Shown here: positions 34,307 to 43,315 of the stretch, piece by piece
Position numbering within the stretch: the first letter of the stretch is position 1
Layout of the letters: each line of letters starts with the position of its first letter
The notes under the pieces: generated by a model
Databases searched by the model: none
What the model was told of the DNA's origin: nothing
Seen by the model: only the letters and a program-made list of their open reading frames with translations
Position numbers and translations under genes: made by a program
Origin: Rhizobium bangladeshense
Lineage (GTDB): Bacteria > Pseudomonadota > Alphaproteobacteria > Rhizobiales > Rhizobiaceae
Direction: 5' to 3'
Length of the DNA stretch: 64,000 nt
Assembly (NCBI RefSeq): GCF_001662075.1
Contig: NZ_LYPL01000013.1
Location: 62,001 to 126,000 of the forward strand

Positions 34307-35509
34307 ATGGCAACCGTTGCCGAAGGCGCGCCCCGTTTCGAAAAAACGACGATGTCTATTCTGATGGCGGTCAGCTTCTGCCATATGCTGAACGACATCA
34401 TGCAGTCGCTGCTCGCCTCGCTTTATCCGCTGTTCAAGGCGAATTACGATCTGGACTTCGTGCAGATCGGCCTTCTTACCATGACGTTTCAGGTCACCGC
34501 TTCTTTGCTGCAGCCCCTGGTCGGAATCGTCACCGATCGCTGGCCGATGCCCTATTCTCTGCCGGTCGGCATGGCGAGCACCTTTTGCGGCCTCATTCTG
34601 CTCGGCAACGCCGGCAGTTTCGCACTGCTGCTGGTGGCAGCAAGCCTGATCGGCTTCGGTTCGGCGGTCTTTCATCCGGAATCCTCGCGTGTTGCCCGTC
34701 TTGCCTCCGGCGGTCGCCACGGTTTTGCCCAGTCCTTTTTCCAAGTCGGTGGCAATGCCGGCCAAGCGATCGGTCCGCTGCTCGCCGCATTCATCGTGCT
34801 GCCCCTCGGCCAGCACAGCGTGTCCTGGTTTGCCGCCATCGCCATGGTCGGCATGATCGTGCTGAGCTGGGTGGGCAACTGGTACATGAGCCATAGGCGC
34901 CAGAACGCCAGCAGACCTGCCGTCAGTCGAACCCTGCCGCTGCCGCAGAACAGGGTCGTCTGGGCACTGCTGATCCTGGTGCTGCTGACGGCAACGAAGA
35001 ACGTCTACATGGCGAGCGTCTCCAGCTACTTCACCTTCTATGTCATCGACAGATTCGAACTCAGCGTGCAGCAGGCGCAGCTGATGCTCTTCCTGTTCCT
35101 CGGCTCGGTTGCCGTCGGCACTTTCCTCGGCGGACCGATCGGCGATCGCTTCGGTGCCCGTTTCGTCATCTGGTTTTCCATCCTCGGCGTCATCCCCTTC
35201 GCATTGCTGCTGCCCTATGCGAATCTTCTCTGGACGGGGGTGCTCAGCGTCGTCATCGGCCTGATCTTCGCTTCGGCGTTTTCGGCGATCGTGGTTTTTG
35301 CTCAAGAGCTGGTGCCCGGCCGCGTCGGCCTGATCGCCGGCGTCTTCTTCGGCTTCGCGTTCGGGGCAGGGGGGCTTGGTGCGGCGCTGCTCGGTGATTT
35401 TGCCGATACGCACGGCATCGACTTCGTCTACCGCATCTGCTCCTACCTGCCGTTGCTCGGCCTGCTCACGATCTTCCTGCCGCGCATCCCGAAGCAGAAA
35501 CCGGCCTGA
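34307..35509 (+). CDS. MFS transporter, fosmidomycin-resistance (Fsr) type
   Basis: A 400-residue major-facilitator protein with about 12 membrane spans. The signature stretch FHPESSRVARLASGGRHGFAQSFFQVGGN is characteristic of Fsr. It would act as a drug or metabolite exporter driven by the proton gradient in the inner membrane. ATG 34307 is favoured by CAGGAG eight bases upstream; a GTG at 34298 overlaps that site. It is single and divergent from the XRE regulator, which could control it. Confidence 0.88.
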   Translation: MATVAEGAPRFEKTTMSILMAVSFCHMLNDIMQSLLASLYPLFKANYDLDFVQIGLLTMTFQVTASLLQPLVGIVTDRWPMPYSLPVGMASTFCGLILLGNAGSFALLLVAASLIGFGSAVFHPESSRVARLASGGRHGFAQSFFQVGGNAGQAIGPLLAAFIVLPLGQHSVSWFAAIAMVGMIVLSWVGNWYMSHRRQNASRPAVSRTLPLPQNRVVWALLILVLLTATKNVYMASVSSYFTFYVIDRFELSVQQAQLMLFLFLGSVAVGTFLGGPIGDRFGARFVIWFSILGVIPFALLLPYANLLWTGVLSVVIGLIFASAFSAIVVFAQELVPGRVGLIAGVFFGFAFGAGGLGAALLGDFADTHGIDFVYRICSYLPLLGLLTIFLPRIPKQKPA

Positions 35510-35852
35510 GGCTATATAGTCCGCAACCAATGCGAAGATTTCCTCCGAATCTGGATGGGGGATTGCATGGCTTTTCCCTGATGTCGCCCCACGCTTGGAC
35601 AGGCGCTGCGCCATCACGATCTCGGCGAGCGCGCCCCTCAAGCGCAGCCTTCATTCTTTAGGACATGCTTAAATGGCCGCAATTAATCCATAAATTTAAT
35701 GGAAATTAATCCTGCCGATATTGGAGGCAGGGCAAGAGTTTTTCAGGCTCTTCCTTCACATCAGACTTTCGTGCTTCGCCCCTGATCCGCGCATTTGCGA
35801 TGCTCAGCGCGCTCGGGGCGTTCTGCCTCATTCAGTCAGACGGGATGTAATA
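35510..35852. other. intergenic region before metQ, 343 bases
   Basis: No gene is seen. A strongly AT-rich segment at 35672-35710 holds ATTAATCCAT facing ATGGAAATTAAT and probably contains the metQ promoter. I looked for a SAM-II riboswitch and did not find its conserved words. An in-frame open stretch from 35721 into metQ lacks a ribosome site. Confidence 0.45.
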
Positions 35853-36692
35853 ATGACCAACAACAAAAAACTTCACGGACTACAGCTTTCGCGCCGGGCG
35901 GTTCTTGCCGCCGCCGCCGTTTCAGCAGCCGCACTTTTTACCTTTGCAGCACCCGCTCCCTCCTTCGCCGAGGACAAGTCGATCAAGGTCGGAATCATGG
36001 CCGGCGAAGAGGAGGACATCTGGCGTGTCGTCACGAGCGAGGCGGCCAAGAAAGGCCTCAAGATCGAGACCGTCGTCTTCAACGACTACACACAGCCGAA
36101 CGAAGCGCTGGAGCAGGGCGAGATCGATGCCAACGCCTTCCAGCATCAGCCCTATCTCGATAACCAGATCCAGCAGCACGGCTATCATATCGTCCGCGCC
36201 GGCTTTACCGGGGTCTGGCCGATCGGCCTCTACAGCAAGAAATACAAATCCGTCGCCGAAATCCCGGAAGGTGCGGTCATCGGCGTCCCGAACGATCCCT
36301 CGAATGAAGGCCGGGCGCTGCGCGTTCTTCAGAACGAAGGCCTGATCAAGCTGAAGGACGGCACGGGCATTCTCGCGACCGTCGCCGACGTCAGCGACAA
36401 TCCGAAGAAGATCGAGATCAAGGAGCTCGATGCCGGCATCGTCGGCCGTTCGATCGATGATCTCGATGCCGGCGTCGTCAATACCGATTGGGCTTTGAAG
36501 AGCGGCCTTTCTCCGGCCGAACGCATCGCGCAGGAGCCGGTCGCCGATAATCCATACCGCAATTTCATCGCCGTCAAGGACGAGAACAAGGATGCGGACT
36601 GGGTCAAGACGCTTGTGTCGTCTTATCAGAACGACACCGTCAAGGCCGAATTCGACAAAGTCTATAAGGGGACGGGCCTCAGCGCCTATTGA
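35853..36692 (+). CDS. metQ: methionine ABC transporter binding protein
   Basis: A 279-residue NlpA/MetQ-type binding protein. It has an N-terminal signal (LSRRAVLAAAAVSAAALF to PSFAED) with a twin-arginine-like RR. The mature part contains EDIWRVV, the conserved NAFQHQPYLD and IGVPNDPSNEGRAL, hallmarks of methionine-binding lipoproteins, though no lipobox cysteine is seen. It captures methionine for MetN-MetI. ATG 35853 is chosen because translation then begins right before the signal peptide. A strong hairpin separates it from metN. Confidence 0.92.
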   Translation: MTNNKKLHGLQLSRRAVLAAAAVSAAALFTFAAPAPSFAEDKSIKVGIMAGEEEDIWRVVTSEAAKKGLKIETVVFNDYTQPNEALEQGEIDANAFQHQPYLDNQIQQHGYHIVRAGFTGVWPIGLYSKKYKSVAEIPEGAVIGVPNDPSNEGRALRVLQNEGLIKLKDGTGILATVADVSDNPKKIEIKELDAGIVGRSIDDLDAGVVNTDWALKSGLSPAERIAQEPVADNPYRNFIAVKDENKDADWVKTLVSSYQNDTVKAEFDKVYKGTGLSAY

Positions 36693-36723
36693 TCCGAAAC
36701 TCGGCTGGGGTTAAGGCCTGCCG

Positions 36724-36767
36724 AAAGGCGGTCCGGGCGTTTCTTGCCGGGACCGCCTTTGGCGTTT
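36724..36767 (+). terminator. stem-loop between metQ and metN
   Basis: AAAGGCGGTCC (36724-36734) pairs with GGACCGCCTTT (36750-36760), an 11-bp stem, with GGCGTTTTT after it. It begins 31 bases past the metQ stop and should reduce read-through so that the binding protein is made in excess. Confidence 0.65.
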
Positions 36768-36782
36768 TTAAGGAAAAAGCAG

Positions 36783-37871
36783 ATGAATTCCTTTGTTTCC
36801 GCCACGACAATCGAGCCGCAGCCGCAAGCAGCAACGGCCGAAGAAGTGGTGAGGCTCGTCGATGTGAAGCGGCGGTTCGGAACCACGGCGGCGCTCGACG
36901 GTATTTCGCTGAGCGTGAAGAAGGGCGAGATTGTCGGCATCATCGGCCGCAGCGGCGCCGGCAAGTCGACGCTGATCCGCTGCCTGAACGGCCTAGAGCG
37001 CGCCGACAGCGGCGAAATCCGTATTGAAGGCCGCGATATCACCGGGCTTCAAGAACAGGAACTGCAGCCGCTGCGCCGCCGCATCGGCATGATCTTCCAG
37101 CACTTCAACCTGCTTTCCGCCAAGACGGTGGAGGAAAACGTCGCACTGCCGCTGAAGATCGAGGGCGTTGCCAAGGCCGAGCGCCTGAAGCGGGCGCATG
37201 AACTGCTCGATCTCGTCGGCCTCGCCGATAAGGCGAAGGCCTATCCCGCATCGCTCTCCGGCGGCCAGAAGCAACGCGTCGGCATCGCCCGCGCGCTCGC
37301 GGCACGCCCGGCGCTGCTGCTGTCCGACGAGGCGACGTCGGCGCTCGATCCCGAGACGACCCGGTCGATCCTGTCCTTGCTCAAAGACATCAACCGCAAA
37401 CTCGGCCTGACCATTCTGCTGATCACGCATGAGATGGAAGTGGTGCGCGGCATTGCCGATCGTGTCGCCGTCATCGATGCCGGGCGGATCGTCGAGCAGG
37501 GCCAAGTCTGGTCGGTCTTTGCCAATCCGCAGCAAGCGATCACGCAGAGCTTGCTCGGCGGCATCCGCCCGCAGCTTCCCGATCATATTGCCGGCCGGCT
37601 GTCTGGGACATCTGGCAGCGAGGCGATCCTCAGTGTCGATCTGGCCGGACCTGAAGCGCAAGGCGCGCTGTTTGCCGAGCTGTCGGCGGTGCTGCCGCAT
37701 TCCTTCCGCCTCGTCCATGGCGGCATCGACCATATCCAGAACCAGCCGGTGGCACGGTTCTTCATCGCCGTTCCCATGCGCGACCCCGCGCTTGCCGGCA
37801 AGGTCGAACAATTTCTGACGGCCCGGTCCGCCCGGGTGGAGGTGCTTGGTTATGACGCCGATCATGTTTGA
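36783..37871 (+). CDS. metN: methionine ABC transporter ATPase
   Basis: A 362-residue ATPase. Walker A GRSGAGKS, signature LSGGQKQRVGIARAL, and Walker B LLLSDEATSALDP are intact. The C-terminal region from about residue 270 is the NIL methionine-sensing domain that allows feedback inhibition. AAGGAAAA precedes the ATG at 36783. It overlaps the start of metI by 20 bases, so the two are translated together. Confidence 0.95.
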   Translation: MNSFVSATTIEPQPQAATAEEVVRLVDVKRRFGTTAALDGISLSVKKGEIVGIIGRSGAGKSTLIRCLNGLERADSGEIRIEGRDITGLQEQELQPLRRRIGMIFQHFNLLSAKTVEENVALPLKIEGVAKAERLKRAHELLDLVGLADKAKAYPASLSGGQKQRVGIARALAARPALLLSDEATSALDPETTRSILSLLKDINRKLGLTILLITHEMEVVRGIADRVAVIDAGRIVEQGQVWSVFANPQQAITQSLLGGIRPQLPDHIAGRLSGTSGSEAILSVDLAGPEAQGALFAELSAVLPHSFRLVHGGIDHIQNQPVARFFIAVPMRDPALAGKVEQFLTARSARVEVLGYDADHV

Positions 37872-38505
37872 ACTGCTGATCCGCTCGCTTTGGGAGACGG
37901 TCCTGATGACCGTCGCCTCCGGCCTGATTTCGCTCGTCGCCGGTCTGCCGCTCGGCCTTGCCCTCGTCGTCACGGCACGCGGCGGCATTGCTGAAAATCT
38001 CTGGATCAACCGTGTGCTCGGCGCTGTGATCAACGGCTTCCGCTCGGTGCCCTTCATCATCCTGCTGGTGGCGCTGATCCCGCTGACGCGGCTGATCGTC
38101 GGCACGGCGCTCGGCACATGGGCGGCCGTCGTGCCGCTCGCCATCGCAGCGACGCCCTATTACGCCCGCATCGCCGAAGTGTCGCTGCGCGAGGTCGACC
38201 GCGGGCTGATCGATGCGGTGCGCGCCATGGGCGGCAACCGCTGGACGATCGTGCGCGAAGTGCTGGTGCCCGAAGCGCTGCCCGGCATCGTCGCCGGCTT
38301 CACGGTCACGCTGGTGACGCTGATCGGCGCTTCGGCCATGGCGGGCGCGATCGGCGCCGGCGGCCTCGGCGATCTTGCCATCCGCTATGGTTATCAGCGC
38401 TTCGACACCAACGTGATGATCGCGGTCGTAGCCGTCCTCATCGTCCTCGTCTGCGGCATGCAATGGCTTGGCGACCGGCTGGTCGCCAAGCTCGACCGCA
38501 AATAG
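37852..38505 (+). CDS. metI: methionine ABC transporter permease
   Basis: A 217-residue permease of the MetI family with five membrane spans. The EAA loop is seen as LIDAVRAMGGNRWTIVREVLVPEALPGI. ATG 37852 has GGAGG nine bases upstream, within the end of metN; a TTG at 37846 is less well placed. It forms the membrane channel of MetQNI for methionine import. It is the last gene of the operon. Confidence 0.95.
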   Translation: MTPIMFELLIRSLWETVLMTVASGLISLVAGLPLGLALVVTARGGIAENLWINRVLGAVINGFRSVPFIILLVALIPLTRLIVGTALGTWAAVVPLAIAATPYYARIAEVSLREVDRGLIDAVRAMGGNRWTIVREVLVPEALPGIVAGFTVTLVTLIGASAMAGAIGAGGLGDLAIRYGYQRFDTNVMIAVVAVLIVLVCGMQWLGDRLVAKLDRK

Positions 38506-38629
38506 ACCAGCGCCGGAGCGGTGGGTGAATGACAGCGGCGAATGCTTTCCCGCGTGAAAAGTCCTAAGGCTGTATCGCATCAGTCACCTGTGAAATGATA
38601 AGGTGGCGATGAAGCAGCCGGAGGAACGC

Positions 38630-40768
38630 ATGACGAAGAAGACGCTGTCGGATTGGGCGGAGCTTGCGCAGAAGGAGCTGCGTGCCTCGCCCGAAACGCT
38701 GACCTGGCAGACGCCGGAAGGCATTGCCGTCAAGCCGCTCTATACGGCCGAGGATCTCGACGGCGCCGCGCATCTCGGCTCGCTGCCCGGCTTTGCGCCG
38801 TTTACCCGCGGTCCGCGCGCCACGATGTATGCCGGCCGGCCGTGGACAATCCGTCAATATGCCGGCTTCTCGACGGCAGAAGAATCGAACGCCTTCTACC
38901 GCCGCAATCTGGCCGCCGGCCAGAAGGGCCTGTCGGTCGCCTTCGATCTCGCCACCCATCGCGGTTATGACAGCGATCATCCGCGCGTCGAAGGCGATGT
39001 CGGCAAGGCAGGCGTGGCGATCGACAGCGTCGAGGACATGAAGATCCTATTCGACGGCATTCCGCTCGGAGAAATGTCGGTGTCGATGACGATGAACGGC
39101 GCCGTCATCCCGATCCTCGCCTCCTTTATCGTCGCCGGCGAGGAGCAGGGGGTGCCGAGGGCCGAGCTGTCGGGAACCATCCAGAACGACATCCTCAAGG
39201 AGTTCATGGTCCGCAACACCTATATTTATCCGCCAGAACCCTCGATGCGGATCGTTGCCGACATCATCGAATATACGGCAAGGGAGATGCCGAAATTCAA
39301 CTCGATCTCGATCTCCGGCTATCACATGCAGGAGGCCGGTGCGACGCTGGTGCAGGAGCTCGCCTTCACGCTGGCCGATGGCCGCGAATATGTCAGGGCG
39401 GCGATCGCCAAGGGCCTCAACGTCGATGATTTTGCCGGACGGCTCTCCTTTTTCTTCGCGATCGGCATGAACTTCTTCATGGAGGCGGCGAAGCTGCGCG
39501 CCGCCCGGCTGCTCTGGAGCCGGATCATGGAGGAGTTCCAGCCGAAGAAGGCGTCCTCGCTGATGCTGCGCACCCATTGCCAGACCTCCGGCGTGTCACT
39601 GCAGGAGCAGGATCCATATAACAACATCATCCGCACCGCCTTCGAGGCGATGTCGGCCGTGCTCGGCGGCACGCAATCGCTGCACACCAATTCCTTCGAC
39701 GAGGCGATCGCACTGCCGACGGAATTTTCCGCCCGCATCGCCCGCAACACCCAGCTCATCCTGAGCCACGAAACCGGCGTCACCAAGGTGGTCGACCCGC
39801 TGGCAGGCTCCTATTACGTCGAGAGCCTGACGAAGGAGCTTGCCGATAAGGCCTGGGCACTGATCGAGGAGGTGGAAGCTCTCGGCGGCATGACGAAAGC
39901 CGTCAATGACGGCCTGCCGAAGCGGCTGATCGAGGAAGCGGCGGCGCGCCGCCAGGCTGCCGTCGACAAGGGCGAGGAGGTCATCGTCGGCGTCAACCGC
40001 TACAGGCTCGACAACGAGCAGCAGATCGACATTCTGAAGATCGACAACAGCGCGGTGCGCAACGCCCAGATCAAACGGATCGAGGAGACCAGGCGGCGGC
40101 GCGACGGCAATGCCGTGCGCGAGACATTGGCCACTCTTTCGGAAGTGGCGCGCAGCGGCGGGGGCAACCTGCTCGAAGCCGCGATCGAGGCGGCGCGAGC
40201 CCGTGCCACCGTCGGCGAAATCTCCGATGCCATGCGCGATGCCTTCGGCGACCATGCCGCCACGCCTGCCGTCATCAAGGGCGTCTATGGCGAGGCCTAT
40301 GACAACGAGCCGGAACTCGCGGTGCTGAAGACCCGGATGGCGGAGGTCACTGAAGCGATCGGTCAGCGGCCGAAGATCATGGTCGCCAAGCTCGGCCAGG
40401 ACGGGCATGACCGTGGCGCCAAGGTGATCGCTTCGGCGTTCGGCGATATCGGCTTCGATGTGCTTGCCGGACCGCTTTTCCAGACGCCGGACGAGGCAGT
40501 CGACATGGCGCTTGACGAAAAGGTCAATGTCGTCGGCGTGTCGTCGCTGGCAGCGGGCCACAGGACGCTGCTGCCGCAATTGATCGACAGGTTGAAGGAG
40601 AAGGGCGGCGGCGACATCATCGTCGTCTGCGGCGGCGTCATTCCGCGGCAGGACTATGAATTCCTGCACGAACACGGCGTTGCGGCCGTGTTCGGTCCAG
40701 GCACCAACGTCCTCGAGGCGGCAAACTCCGTCCTCGACCTGCTGCAGGGCAGGCGGCGGAACCAGTAG
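38630..40768 (+). CDS. bhbA: methylmalonyl-CoA mutase
   Basis: A 712-residue single-chain mutase, the same length as BhbA of Sinorhizobium. The catalytic barrel includes RGPRATMYAGRPWTIRQYAGFSTAEESN, and the C-terminal cobalamin domain has D-G-H-D-R-G with the axial histidine near residue 593. It interconverts methylmalonyl-CoA and succinyl-CoA using adenosylcobalamin, feeding propionyl-CoA carbon into the TCA cycle. GGAGGA before ATG 38630 decides the start over GTG 38603. It stands alone here; the other propionate genes are not in the window. Confidence 0.95.
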   Translation: MTKKTLSDWAELAQKELRASPETLTWQTPEGIAVKPLYTAEDLDGAAHLGSLPGFAPFTRGPRATMYAGRPWTIRQYAGFSTAEESNAFYRRNLAAGQKGLSVAFDLATHRGYDSDHPRVEGDVGKAGVAIDSVEDMKILFDGIPLGEMSVSMTMNGAVIPILASFIVAGEEQGVPRAELSGTIQNDILKEFMVRNTYIYPPEPSMRIVADIIEYTAREMPKFNSISISGYHMQEAGATLVQELAFTLADGREYVRAAIAKGLNVDDFAGRLSFFFAIGMNFFMEAAKLRAARLLWSRIMEEFQPKKASSLMLRTHCQTSGVSLQEQDPYNNIIRTAFEAMSAVLGGTQSLHTNSFDEAIALPTEFSARIARNTQLILSHETGVTKVVDPLAGSYYVESLTKELADKAWALIEEVEALGGMTKAVNDGLPKRLIEEAAARRQAAVDKGEEVIVGVNRYRLDNEQQIDILKIDNSAVRNAQIKRIEETRRRRDGNAVRETLATLSEVARSGGGNLLEAAIEAARARATVGEISDAMRDAFGDHAATPAVIKGVYGEAYDNEPELAVLKTRMAEVTEAIGQRPKIMVAKLGQDGHDRGAKVIASAFGDIGFDVLAGPLFQTPDEAVDMALDEKVNVVGVSSLAAGHRTLLPQLIDRLKEKGGGDIIVVCGGVIPRQDYEFLHEHGVAAVFGPGTNVLEAANSVLDLLQGRRRNQ

Positions 40769-41929
40769 TTACAGCAATCCACGCTTCGCCAGGTTGCTCA
40801 TCAACGCCGAAATGCCGAAGGTCCAGGGCGGGCATTCGGTGGAGAGGCGCACGGTGTTGACGAGCGTGCCGAGCCCGGCCGAGGAGATCTCGACGACATC
40901 GCCGATCTTGTGCGTGAAACCCTGTTTCGGTGCGTCGCGATCCTGTGTCGGCGCAAACAGCGTGCCGAGAAAGAGCATGAAACCGTCGGGATACTGATGA
41001 TGAGGCCCGAGCGTCTGTTTGACGAGATCGGTCGGATCGCGGCTGATCTGCGACATCGAACTTTTGCCGTTGAGCACGAAGCCATCGCGGCCCGTGACCT
41101 TGAGGTCGAGTTCCGCCCTGCGCACATCATCCAGCCCGTAACCGGCATCGAACAGGCGGATGAAGGGACCGATCGCGCAGGAGGCGTTATTGTCCTTGGC
41201 CTTGCCGAGCAAGAGCGCCGAACGGCCTTCGACGTCACGCAGATTGACGTCATTGCCGAGTGCGGCCCCCTTGATCTCGCCGCGGCTGTTAGCCGCCAGC
41301 ACGATTTCCGGCTCGGGATTGTTCCAGGTCGAGATCGGATGCAGGCCGACATCCGCACCCCAGCCGACCGAGGACAGCACCGGCGCCTTGGTGAAGACCT
41401 CGGCGTCGGGACCGATGCCGACCTCGAGGTATTGCGACCACATGCCTTCGTCGATCAGGGCCTGCTTGACCTTGGCGGCCTCCGGCGAACCGGCCTTGAG
41501 ATTGGTGAGACTGCCGCCGATCAGCGTGCTGACGCGCTCGCGGATCGAGGCGGCGCGCTCCGGATTACCGGCCGCCTTCTCCTCGATGACGCGCTCGATC
41601 ATCGACTGGGCGAAGGTGACGCCGCAGGCCTTGACCGCCTGCAGGTCGGCCGGCGCCAGCAGATAGGGACGCGCCGTATCCGGCGCCCCGGTACTGTTGC
41701 CAGCGACTTCCTCCAAGGAACCGACCGCCTTGCCCTTTGCCGCGCGGACGAAGCCGGCGGCATCCTGTTTTTCAAGCAGGGCGCTCAGCGTCGGCGCGTC
41801 GCGCGAGGTAATGTCGACCAGCATCCCCTCGCGAAGCGTTACGATGCTCGGGCCGGCAGCCTCGGGGCTCCAGACGCGGCCGAGATAAAGACCAGCCGAA
41901 GCAGCGGCATCGAGAAGGGGATGAGACAT
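40769..41929 (-). CDS. fumarylacetoacetate hydrolase family protein
   Basis: A 386-residue FAH-fold protein. The metal-binding core is visible in NNPEPEIVLAAN and GNDVNLRDVEGRSALLLGKAKDNNASCAIGPF, and the C-terminal part has GDVVEISSAGLGTLVN. Family members cleave acylpyruvates or dehydrate 2-keto-3-deoxy sugar acids; the length and motifs best fit the latter (KDA/KDF-dehydratase-like). It is divergent from two Gfo/Idh/MocA dehydrogenases, supporting a sugar-acid role. The exact substrate is not determined. Its stop abuts bhbA's stop with no gap, so there is no room for a separate terminator. Confidence 0.82.
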   Translation of the reverse strand: MSHPLLDAAASAGLYLGRVWSPEAAGPSIVTLREGMLVDITSRDAPTLSALLEKQDAAGFVRAAKGKAVGSLEEVAGNSTGAPDTARPYLLAPADLQAVKACGVTFAQSMIERVIEEKAAGNPERAASIRERVSTLIGGSLTNLKAGSPEAAKVKQALIDEGMWSQYLEVGIGPDAEVFTKAPVLSSVGWGADVGLHPISTWNNPEPEIVLAANSRGEIKGAALGNDVNLRDVEGRSALLLGKAKDNNASCAIGPFIRLFDAGYGLDDVRRAELDLKVTGRDGFVLNGKSSMSQISRDPTDLVKQTLGPHHQYPDGFMLFLGTLFAPTQDRDAPKQGFTHKIGDVVEISSAGLGTLVNTVRLSTECPPWTFGISALMSNLAKRGLL

Positions 41930-42129
41930 GGTGATCCTCCGTCACAGGCAAGCGGGGAGCGCTCTTTGAATATCTTCGAGGTCGTTGCCGCCTCCAACCC
42001 GGCGGCGGCGGAAATCGATCACATTCACGCAGACAGGGCAAGACATGCTGGAGAAAAAGACTTTCGTCCAATCGGATCGAATGAGCGACTTGTCGGCAAA
42101 ACGGCGCCGGAAGTTGCTAAATAACTATT

Positions 42130-42146
42130 TAGATACAAAATATCTA
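42130..42146. repeat. AT-rich inverted repeat, possible operator
   Basis: TAGATA and TATCTA flank CAAAA at 42130-42146. The direct word CTATTTA also occurs at 42125 and 42144. It lies in an otherwise GC-rich divergent gap and could bind the regulator of the sugar genes. Confidence 0.4.
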
Positions 42147-42200
42147 TTTAATTTCAGTCACTTACATATATCGATACACACTTTCAGCCTCGATCTCGCC

Positions 42201-42227
42201 TTGACAGGAGGCAAGTTTCGTTATCTG
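42201..42227 (+). promoter_or_regulatory. promoter candidate for the Gfo/Idh/MocA genes
   Basis: TTGACA at 42201-42206 is a perfect -35 word; TATCTG at 42222-42227 is a fair -10 box after a 15-base spacer. The gene start is 65 bases further. Confidence 0.4.
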
Positions 42228-42291
42228 TTTTGCCCGACATGGAGGATGCCGGCGCCAGCCGGCGCTCAGAAAATCCCGGGAGGATATTGCA

Positions 42292-43305
42292 GTGATGTTG
42301 AGATTTGCCGTCGTCGGAATCGACCATGGGCATACATTCGATCATGTGAAGGGATTGCTGGCCGCAGGCGGCGAGTTCGTCGGCTACTGCCCTCGGACCT
42401 CGGTGCCGGCATTGCGTGAGACGTTCGAGAAGATCTATCCGGATGCGCCGCAGATCGATCGCGAAAAGCTGTTCGACGATCCGTCGATCGGTGTCATCTG
42501 CATCGCCGCGATCCCACGCGACCGCGCCGGGATTGCCATCCGCGCAATGAAAGCGGGCAAGGACGTGATGACCGATAAGCCTGGTGTCACGACCTTCGCG
42601 CAGCTCGAGGAGGTCCGGAAGACCGTCGCCGAAACCGGCAAGATCTTCTCGATCTGCTTTTCCGAGCGCCACTGCGTGCGCTCCGCCGTCAAGGCCGGCA
42701 AGCTCGTCGCCGACGGCGCAATCGGCAAGGTAATCCAGACGCTCGGCGTGGGCCCGCATCGACTGCAGCTGCCGACCCGGCCGGACTGGTTCTTCGATCC
42801 GGAAGCTTTCGGCGGTATCATCGTCGACATCGCCTCGCATCAGGTCGACCAGTTCCTGTTCTATACCGGCTCGACGTCGGGGGAGGTCATCGCCAGCTCG
42901 ATCGGCAATTTCGGCATGCCCGACAAGCCGGCCTTCCAGGATTTCGGCGAAGTGCTGCTGCGCTCCGACAGGGCGGCAGGTTATGTCCGCGTCGACTGGT
43001 TCACCCCGGAGGCGCTGCCGACCTGGGGCGACGGACGGCTCACCATCCTCGGCACCGAGGGTTATATCGAACTGCGCAAATATATCGATATTGCCGGCCG
43101 GCCGGGCAAGGATCATCTCTTCCTCGTCAACGGCAAGGAGATGACCCATATCGATTGCAGCGGCGAGAAACTCGATTATTTCGATGCTTTCACCGCCGAT
43201 GTCGCCAACCGCACGCAGACGGCGATGACACAGGACCATGTTTTCGAAGTCTGCCGCCTTTCGCTCGAAGCCCAGACGAAAGCCGCGCGCATCGGCGCTC
43301 GCTGA
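42292..43305 (+). CDS. Gfo/Idh/MocA family oxidoreductase
   Basis: A 337-residue dehydrogenase of the glucose-fructose oxidoreductase/inositol dehydrogenase family. It begins LRFAVVGIDHGH, with a modified nucleotide loop (GIDHGH instead of GxGxxG). The catalytic region shows MTDKPG where most have EKP, and DIASHQVDQFLF holds the conserved D and H. GGGAGGA is 7 bases before GTG 42292; ATG 42295 is possible. It starts 10 bases before the next Gfo/Idh/MocA gene, so they are an operon. The altered nucleotide motif makes its cofactor preference unclear. Confidence 0.8.
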   Translation: MMLRFAVVGIDHGHTFDHVKGLLAAGGEFVGYCPRTSVPALRETFEKIYPDAPQIDREKLFDDPSIGVICIAAIPRDRAGIAIRAMKAGKDVMTDKPGVTTFAQLEEVRKTVAETGKIFSICFSERHCVRSAVKAGKLVADGAIGKVIQTLGVGPHRLQLPTRPDWFFDPEAFGGIIVDIASHQVDQFLFYTGSTSGEVIASSIGNFGMPDKPAFQDFGEVLLRSDRAAGYVRVDWFTPEALPTWGDGRLTILGTEGYIELRKYIDIAGRPGKDHLFLVNGKEMTHIDCSGEKLDYFDAFTADVANRTQTAMTQDHVFEVCRLSLEAQTKAARIGAR

Positions 43306-43315
43306 GGAGGATATC

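Larger units (their letters stand above)
41930..42291. other. divergent regulatory region, 362 bases
   Basis: It lies between the FAH-family gene and the first Gfo/Idh/MocA gene. It contains an AT-rich inverted-repeat block (42119-42170), a promoter candidate (42201-42227) and a GC-rich doubled word GCCGGCGC at 42248-42265. No open frame is convincing. Confidence 0.5.

Noticed and set aside
34292..35641. A 449-codon open frame on the minus strand
   Set aside because: It is antisense to the fsr-like transporter, rich in Gln, Asp and His, and has no motif or ribosome site.
35510..35852. SAM riboswitch upstream of metQ
   Set aside because: A SAM-II element is common before methionine genes of alphaproteobacteria, but its conserved words were not found here.
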